From CAZQKL01 sp964593895 [NCBI: uncultured bacterium] (GTDB lineage: Bacteria > DYJV01): 15,719 bases of DNA. The DNA lies in assembly GCA_964593895.1 (NCBI GenBank), contig CAZQKL010000017.1, forward strand, positions 10,228 to 25,946, in the 5' to 3' direction. Every line of letters begins with the position of its first letter. Positions within the stretch are counted from its first letter, which is position 1. Below the pieces are notes generated by a model, which worked only from the letters and a program-made list of their open reading frames with translations, did not search any database and was not told the DNA's origin. Below are positions 7,816 to 13,423 of this stretch, one piece after another. Made by a program: the position numbers and the translations under genes.

Positions 7816-9543
7816 ATGAAAATAGATAAGGTTTTAGTTTCAATTTTAAGAAAAAGACTGAAAGCAATTACAAATGAGATGAGTATTGCTCTTGAAAAAA
7901 CTACACGAAGTCCAATTTTATGTGAAGCAAGAGATTTTGTAACAGGTCTCTACGATAGAAACGGGAAAATGCTTGAACAAACAGAAAACCTTCCTATTCT
8001 TGCATTTTCTCTTGCACCTGTTTGTGAATATATTGTGAACTATTTTGGAGATGAAATTTATCCTGGCGATGTTATCTTTCATAATGATGTATTCTCAATG
8101 GGTAATCAAAATAATGATGTTGCTGTATATAAACCGATATTTTACAAAGATGAACTTGTAGGCTGGGCTGCATGTAAAGGACATCAAGCTGATATTGGAG
8201 GGTGAGTTCAAGGAGGATATAATCCAAATGCCCGTGAGGTATGGCAGGAAGCATTAAGAATTCCTCCTATAAAAGTTTATGAAAAAGGGAAATTGAGAAA
8301 AGATGTTTGGAATTTAATTTTTTCAAATATTAGGTTAAAAATAGTTGAAGAGGATATGAAAGCTCAAATTGGAAGTTGCGTTGTTGGAGAAAGAGAATTT
8401 TTAAAATTGATAGAAAGATATGGGGTTGATGTTTTTGAAGCTCATAAAGAATATCTTTTTGATTCTACCCAGAAAATGATGGAAAATGAAATAAGAACTA
8501 TCCCAAATGGGGTTTATTATGGAGAAGCAAAAGGATATTATGATGGGATTACTGAAGGAAGTTCATATACAATTAGAGTTAAAATAACTGTTGAAGATAC
8601 AAAAATTACATTTGATTATTCTGATACTGACCCACAAACTCCAGGATTTGTTAATGGAACATTTACCTCAAGTGCATCTGCTACAATTTTAACTTTTTTG
8701 CAGATGATAAATCCTGATATTCCTCATAATGATGGAATGGTAAGACCAATAAAGATAATAATTCCAGAAGGAACAATATTAAATGCTAAATATCCTGCTG
8801 CTACAACATATGGAAATCATTTATGCCCAAATAATGCTGATGCAATAATGAGAGCTTTATCACCTGTAATGCCAGAAAGAGTTACTGCAGAATGGAATGA
8901 ACTTCTTTGCTCCTTGACTACTGGAATTGATCCGAGAAAAAATGAACCTTATGTTGATATATGTTTTATGGGATTAAAAGGTGGTTCTGGAGCAATAAAA
9001 GGTTGCGATGGATATGACCATATTGGAATGATAGATGCATCTGGTGGAGTTTTAGATCAAGATTATGAAATGTTTGAACATCAAACACCTCACTTGTTAC
9101 TAAAACATGAATATTGGACAGATTCAGGAGGAGCTGGTCAATGGAGAGGTGGTGTTGGAGTTATAACGAAATTTATTATTGGAAGTGAAAACACTAAAGT
9201 AGTTGTTTTTGGAGATGGTGATGTTGAACCAGCTTTTGGAGTTCATGGGGGGAAACCTGGCACATTAAATAAAATAGAACTGTATTATCCTGATGGTAAA
9301 GTTTATAAATGTAAATCTAAAGATTTAATTGAAAATGTCCCAAAAGGGACAATCTATTATCAAGAAGCGGGAGGTGGCGGTGGATGGGGTGACCCATTAA
9401 AAAGAGATTTGTCGGCAGTTCTATACGATGTTAAAAACGGGTTTGTTTCAATTGAAAAGGCTAAAGAAGATTATGGAGTTGTAATCAATCCAGAAACTTT
9501 TGAAATTGATTATGAAGAAACAAAAAAACTTAGAGGTAATTAA
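7816..9543 (+). CDS. Hydantoinase B-like subunit, interrupted by one in-frame UGA
   Basis: Read through the UGA at codon 130, this frame gives 575 residues, a normal HyuB length, with family motifs on both sides. Before the UGA: S-x-x-L-x-E-A-R-D-F near 31-42, N-D near 93 and G-H-Q-A-D-I-G-G at 122-129. After it: G-G-Y-N-P-N-A at 133-139, L-R-I-P-P near 147, N-G-T-F-T-S-S near 275 and G-G-G-G-G-W-G-D-P near 518. The downstream 445 codons are intact and show no decay. Either the gene is a fresh nonsense mutant or sequence error, or the UGA is recoded. Within the 1338 bases after the UGA there is no good in-frame restart. ATG 7816 has GGAGG at 7806-7810; TTG at 7804 overlaps that RBS and is rejected. 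It is the partner of the HyuA-like ATPase just upstream. Confidence 0.85.
8203..8205 (+). other. In-frame UGA at codon 130 of the HyuB-like gene
   Basis: The triplet TGA falls between D-I-G-G and V-Q-G-G-Y-N-P, a well-conserved stretch of HyuB proteins, and the frame continues unchanged on both sides. It is therefore a single-codon interruption and not a frameshift. GGA to TGA, TGG to TGA or CGA to TGA would each be one base change. UGA serves as a normal stop at 3233-3235 of the same operon, so genome-wide reassignment is unlikely. Confidence 0.95.
8229..8246 (+). promoter_or_regulatory. Possible SECIS-like hairpin after the UGA (weak)
   Basis: Bases 8229-8232 (UGCC) pair with 8243-8246 (GGCA). 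C8233 can bulge, G8234-U8242 and U8235-A8241 extend the stem, and the loop is GAGGU at 8236-8240. A short stem with a bulge on the 5' side and GG in the loop, 23 or more bases past a UGA, resembles bacterial selenocysteine insertion elements. The bulge is C where E. coli fdhF has U, and the stem is short. Chance occurrence in coding sequence is quite possible. Confidence 0.2.
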
Positions 9544-9545
9544 AA

Positions 9546-10841
9546 ATGTTAAAAAGATTCCCTCCAAAAGTCAATAACATGGAAGAATTAAAAAAACTTC
9601 AACTTGAAAGATTAAAATGGACTGTTACTCATGCATATAATAATTCAGAATTTTACAGAAAAAAATTTGATGAAGCTGGAGTTAAACCTGAAGATATTAA
9701 ATCCCTTGAAGATATTCAAAAATTACCATTTACAACAGCAGACGATTTAAGAGCAGGATATCCTTTCCCATTAAGAAGTGTTGATTTTAAAGATATTGTG
9801 CGTATTCATGCTTCAAGTGGAACAACAGGGAAAAGAAAAATATTATGTTATACTCAAAAAGATATAGAAGACTGGATGTATATGTTTTGTAGATGCTATG
9901 AAATGGCAGAACTTACACCTGAAGATAGAGTTCAAATATGTGTAGGATATGGTGTCTGGACTGCAGGAGTTGGTTTTCAATTAGCATGTGAAAGATATGG
10001 TGCTATGGCAATTCCCACAGGCCCTGGCAATCTTGATATGCAAATTGAATTTTTAATTGATTTTCAATCAACTGTCATGTGTTGCACAGCCTCAATGGCT
10101 CTTCTTATGGCAGAAGAGATAAAAAGAAGAGGAGTTAAAAATAAAATAAATTTAAAAAAGATAATTCTTGGTTCAGAAAGAACATCAGATGCAATAATTA
10201 GAAACATAAAAGAATTAACAGGAGTTGAAGATATTTTTGATATACCTGGGATGACAGAATTGTATGGTCCTGGGACTGGACTTGATTGTAAATACCATAC
10301 TGGCATTCATTATTGGGCTGATTTTTATATTCTTGAAATTATTGATCCTCAAACATTAAAACCTGTTCCACCTGGGGAAGTAGGTGAAATGGTTTATACA
10401 ACTTTATGGAAAGAAGCAGCACCTTTGGTAAGGTATCGGTCAAGGGATTTAACAAGGCTGATTGAAGGGGAAGAATGTCCATGCGGTTGTTTTTTGCCAA
10501 GACATGATAAAATTCTTGGAAGAAGTGATGATATGTTTATATTTAGGGGTGTAAACATTTATCCATCATCTATTGATACAATCCTATCTCAAATTAAAGG
10601 AATAGGAAGTGAATATCAGGTTATTTTAGAAAGAAGAGATGATGGAAAAGATTATATGATTTTAAAAGTTGAAAGAGCAGAAGATGGCGACAAATCTCAA
10701 GATTACAAACTGGCAAGGGAGATTAATTTTGAAATAAAAAAAAGACTTCTTGTAAATGCCATTGTGGAAATAGTTGATTATAGAAGTTTACCAAGGTCTG
10801 AAAGAAAGACTAAAAGAATTTTTGATAATAGAGGTATTTAA
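9546..10841 (+). CDS. Phenylacetate-CoA ligase-family (PaaK-type) aryl acid-CoA ligase
   Basis: This 431-residue protein is an AMP-forming ligase of the PaaK type, which activates an aromatic or similar carboxylic acid as its CoA thioester via an acyl-adenylate. Seen: the phosphate loop S-S-G-T-T-G-K at 90-96; G-M-T-E-L-Y-G-P at 235-242, the adenine/active-site motif; Y-R-S-R-D-L at 297-302 with the ribose-binding Asp301; C-P-C-G-C at 311-315, usual in PaaK proteins; the hinge segment G-R-S-D-D-M-F-I-F-R-G at 325-335; and a C-terminal R-S-E-R-K-T-K-R at 417-424 with the likely catalytic Lys at 421. Length matches the family. It begins two bases after the HyuB stop, with a weak GAGG inside the HyuB end. 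Together with the mutase it fits activation of the ring-opened product or of the free acid substrate. Confidence 0.93.
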   Translation: MLKRFPPKVNNMEELKKLQLERLKWTVTHAYNNSEFYRKKFDEAGVKPEDIKSLEDIQKLPFTTADDLRAGYPFPLRSVDFKDIVRIHASSGTTGKRKILCYTQKDIEDWMYMFCRCYEMAELTPEDRVQICVGYGVWTAGVGFQLACERYGAMAIPTGPGNLDMQIEFLIDFQSTVMCCTASMALLMAEEIKRRGVKNKINLKKIILGSERTSDAIIRNIKELTGVEDIFDIPGMTELYGPGTGLDCKYHTGIHYWADFYILEIIDPQTLKPVPPGEVGEMVYTTLWKEAAPLVRYRSRDLTRLIEGEECPCGCFLPRHDKILGRSDDMFIFRGVNIYPSSIDTILSQIKGIGSEYQVILERRDDGKDYMILKVERAEDGDKSQDYKLAREINFEIKKRLLVNAIVEIVDYRSLPRSERKTKRIFDNRGI

Positions 10842-10850
10842 ATTTTTAAT

Positions 10851-10857
10851 AAGGAGG
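10851..10857 (+). promoter_or_regulatory. Near-perfect Shine-Dalgarno of the binding-protein gene
   Basis: AAGGAGG lies seven bases before ATG 10865 and is the best RBS in the window. It fits the usual need for more binding protein than enzyme and, with the terminator after the gene, suggests that this gene is expressed at a high level. Confidence 0.8.
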
Positions 10858-10864
10858 GGAACAC

Positions 10865-12001
10865 ATGAAAAGATTGTTATTAGTTTTAGGAACAATTTTA
10901 TGTTTTACAGGAGCATTATTTGCAGGTGGTGTAATTAAGGTTGGAGGATTATTTGCTTTAACTGGGCCTGCTGCTCACATTGGAATTGCTCAAAAACAAG
11001 CATGCAAATTAATTTTTGAAGAAGCAAATGCTCATGGAGGAATTAATGGGAAAAAGATTGAGTTAATTGAAGTAGATACTCAAACTAATCCTACAAAAGC
11101 ACTACTTGGAGCAAAAAAACTTGTTGAAAAAGATAAAGTTTGCGTAATTATTGGACCTACTACAACAGGTTCTGGAATGGCAATTAAACCTTATGTGAAC
11201 AAAATGCATGTTCCAACATTCATGCATGCTGGTAGTGATATTATAATTGATAAACCTCCTGTAAAGTATGTTTTTAAATCCCCATATAGGAGTTCTGTTG
11301 CTCTTGGAAAGATTTTTCAATACATGAAAAATCATGGTTTAAAAACTTTTGCTTTTCTATACTCAGCTGATGGTTTTGGAAGAGACGGATTGAGAGTAGC
11401 TAAAAAACTTGCTCCAAAATATGGATTAAAATTAGTTGCTTCTGAAAGTTTCCACAGAAAAGACGTTGATATGACAACTCAACTTGTAAAAGCGAATGAA
11501 AAACATCCAGATGCAATAATTGCCTGGACAATAGGACCTGCTGGTGGAATAATTGCTAAAAATAAAAAGAGACTTGGATTAAAACAACCTCTATTTGAAT
11601 GCCATGGTCAATGTGACCCAATTTTTCTTAAAGTAGCAGGAGATGCAGCTGAAGGAGTTTTAATGCCTGCAACAAAAATTTATGTTGCTGATCAGCTTCC
11701 AGATTCAGACCCACAAAAGAAAAAGATTTTACACTTTGTAAAAATTTTTAAAGAAAAATATGGATACTACCCAGGAACTATGGTTGCTTATGGTGTTGAT
11801 GCTGCTTATCTTGTATTAGAGGCTTTAAAACATGTTGGGTGCGATAGAGAAAAAATAAGAGATTATCTTGAAAATAAAACCTATGGTTATGTTGGGATTA
11901 GTGGAATTTATAAAATTACTCCAAAGGACCATAATGGACTTGGTCTTGATGATGTTGTAATGGTTAAAGTAGTTAATGGAAAATGGAAATTGGTTAAATA
12001 A
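10865..12001 (+). CDS. ABC transporter substrate-binding protein (LivJ/K-like, type I periplasmic fold)
   Basis: This 378-residue protein starts with a Sec signal peptide: K2-R3, a hydrophobic core at about 4-17 and a likely cleavage after A-L-F-A at 17-20. No lipobox is placed correctly, so it appears to be soluble and periplasmic or secreted. The mature part reads as a branched-chain amino-acid-type binding protein: I-K-V-G-x-x-x-x-L-T-G-P at about 24-35, G-K-K-I-E-L near 61, and V-I-I-G-P-T-T-T-G-S-G near 94-104, with the S/G-rich stretch that commonly binds the ligand carboxylate. The C-terminal part has Y-G-x-D-A-A-Y near 319. Relatives bind amino acids and also aromatic acids, so it probably feeds the pathway substrate. 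No permease or ATPase gene is in the window. It is followed at once by an intrinsic terminator. Confidence 0.93.
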   Translation: MKRLLLVLGTILCFTGALFAGGVIKVGGLFALTGPAAHIGIAQKQACKLIFEEANAHGGINGKKIELIEVDTQTNPTKALLGAKKLVEKDKVCVIIGPTTTGSGMAIKPYVNKMHVPTFMHAGSDIIIDKPPVKYVFKSPYRSSVALGKIFQYMKNHGLKTFAFLYSADGFGRDGLRVAKKLAPKYGLKLVASESFHRKDVDMTTQLVKANEKHPDAIIAWTIGPAGGIIAKNKKRLGLKQPLFECHGQCDPIFLKVAGDAAEGVLMPATKIYVADQLPDSDPQKKKILHFVKIFKEKYGYYPGTMVAYGVDAAYLVLEALKHVGCDREKIRDYLENKTYGYVGISGIYKITPKDHNGLGLDDVVMVKVVNGKWKLVK

Positions 12002-12009
12002 AAATTTTT

Positions 12010-12036
12010 AGGCGGGAGGTTTTCCCGCCTTTTTTA
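12010..12036 (+). terminator. Strong intrinsic terminator
   Basis: AGGCGGGA at 12010-12017 pairs perfectly with TCCCGCCT at 12023-12030 around a five-base loop, GGTTT, and is followed by an unbroken T-tract to 12035. It sits nine bases after the binding-protein stop and is the only clear terminator in the window. It should end or reduce transcription of the upstream operon. Confidence 0.93.
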
Positions 12037-12056
12037 TTTTATTTGGGAGAAAAAGT

Positions 12057-12926
12057 ATGAGTTATAGATATTTTAAACCTGAAAGTATAGGAGAGGCAAT
12101 TTTTTTAAAAAAAGAATACAAAAATTCAAAATATGTAGCTGGTGGAACTGATATTTTTGTGTATATAAAAAAAAGATTAATCTCCCCTGATGTTTTAATT
12201 TCACTTAGAAACATAGAAGAGTTAAAAGGTATTGATGACAATGAAAATCAAACCTTTATTGGAGCAGGTGTAACATTAAGAGAACTTGAAAAAAATAATA
12301 TAATAAGGAAATATTATCCAGCATTATATGATGCACTCATAGATATGGCTTCAGTTCAAATTAGAAATGTTGCTACAATTGGAGGAAATATTGTTAATGC
12401 TTCCCCAGGAGCAGATACTGCTAGTCCACTTTTGATTTATAATACAAAAGTGGTAATAATTACAGAAGAACAAAAAGAAAGGATATTGCCACTGGAAGAA
12501 TTTTTTAAAGGTCCAAAGCTTGTATTTCTCGGAGATGAAGAAATTGTAAAAGGATTTATTCTTACAAAGCCTGAAAAATTTTCAGGTTCAGCTTACAAGA
12601 AATTTATGAAAAGAAATGCAATGGACCTTGCAAATGCCGGAGTTGCTATGAATATAACATTTGGAGAAAATGAGATTATTGAAGATATTAAAATAGGTTT
12701 AACAACTGTTGCACCTACTCCAATAAGGGCTGAAGACACAGAAAAATTTCTTATTGGAAAAAAATTTTCAGAGGAGATTTTGGCTCAAGCTGGAGAAATT
12801 GCTAAAGAAGAATGCTCTCCAATAGATGATATTAGGGGAAAAGCCTGGCATAAAAGAGAAATAGTAAAAGCATATATAAAAAGAGTTGGAATTATTTGTT
12901 ACAGAAGATTTAAGAACATGAGGTAA
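12057..12926 (+). CDS. Mo hydroxylase 2, FAD subunit
   Basis: This 289-residue protein is a complete CoxM/XdhB-type FAD subunit. The first flavin loop, A-G-G-T-D, is at about 28-32, and the second, T-I-G-G-N-I-V-N-A-S-P-G-A-D, at about 106-119; both are canonical. The C-terminal domain ends with the typical D-D-I-R-G-K-A-W-H-K-R-E, followed by a short basic tail of about a dozen residues (ending near R-R-F-K-N-M-R) that looks like an added extension. It receives electrons from the 2Fe-2S subunit that starts three bases after its stop. Its start, with GGGAG at 12045-12049, lies only 21 bases after the terminator T-tract, so there is no space for a separate promoter. With the next two genes it forms a complete three-subunit enzyme. 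Confidence 0.94.
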   Translation: MSYRYFKPESIGEAIFLKKEYKNSKYVAGGTDIFVYIKKRLISPDVLISLRNIEELKGIDDNENQTFIGAGVTLRELEKNNIIRKYYPALYDALIDMASVQIRNVATIGGNIVNASPGADTASPLLIYNTKVVIITEEQKERILPLEEFFKGPKLVFLGDEEIVKGFILTKPEKFSGSAYKKFMKRNAMDLANAGVAMNITFGENEIIEDIKIGLTTVAPTPIRAEDTEKFLIGKKFSEEILAQAGEIAKEECSPIDDIRGKAWHKREIVKAYIKRVGIICYRRFKNMR

Positions 12927-12929
12927 AAA

Positions 12930-13397
12930 ATGAAAACAATTAAATTTATATTAAATGGAGATGAAGTTGAAGTTACAATTAAAGAAGATATGATGCTAAT
13001 AGACCTTTTAAGAAAAGAACTGGGCTTAACTGGTGTAAAAGAAGGGTGTGGAATAGGAGAGTGTGGAGCATGTACAGTAATTGTTGATGGGAAAACTGTC
13101 AATTCATGTTTATTCCCAGCAATGGAAGTTGAAGGAAAAGAAGTTATCACAATTGAAGGCTTAAAAACATTACCTGAATTTAATAAAATTTTAAAATCAT
13201 TTATGGAAGCTGGGGCGGTTCAATGTGGATTTTGCACTCCTGGAATGGTGATGAGCGCAAAATATTTTTATGATGAAAATAAAAACAACAAAAAAGTTTC
13301 TGAGGACGATATAAAAAGGGCACTCTCTGGAAATTTATGTAGGTGCACAGGTTATATTCAAATTATTGATGCTGTAAAATCTCTATTTGAAAATTAA
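12930..13397 (+). CDS. Mo hydroxylase 2, 2Fe-2S subunit
   Basis: This 155-residue protein carries two [2Fe-2S] clusters. The ferredoxin-like cluster uses Cys40, Cys45, Cys48 and Cys60 (E-G-C-G-I-G-E-C-G-A-C). The helical-domain cluster uses C99-G-F-C102 and C137-R-C139. Residue spacing in the second domain is nearly the same as in the 443-922 protein, so the two are clear paralogues, but this one lacks the extra Cys at position 40 minus 2 seen there. GAGG at 12920-12923 overlaps the end of the FAD gene. It connects FAD and Mo subunits of hydroxylase 2. Confidence 0.95.
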   Translation: MKTIKFILNGDEVEVTIKEDMMLIDLLRKELGLTGVKEGCGIGECGACTVIVDGKTVNSCLFPAMEVEGKEVITIEGLKTLPEFNKILKSFMEAGAVQCGFCTPGMVMSAKYFYDENKNNKKVSEDDIKRALSGNLCRCTGYIQIIDAVKSLFEN

Positions 13398-13423
13398 AAA
13401 ACAAAAAATAAAAGGGAGTTATC

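Noticed and set aside
8203-8205. Reassigned genetic code (UGA as Trp or Gly)
   Set aside because: UGA ends Mo subunit 1 at 3233-3235 at a sensible C-terminus and would otherwise run into the VOC gene out of frame. Trp is written TGG throughout, and no other gene has an in-frame UGA.
8215-8225. Hairpin GGAU/AUCC just after the UGA as the SECIS
   Set aside because: Its three-base AUA loop has no G, and the loop lies only 13-15 bases past the UGA.
8210-8230. Translation restart at ATG 8228 after AAGGAGG at 8210-8216
   Set aside because: That ATG is in another frame and stops after nine codons. The AAGGAGG simply encodes two conserved glycines.
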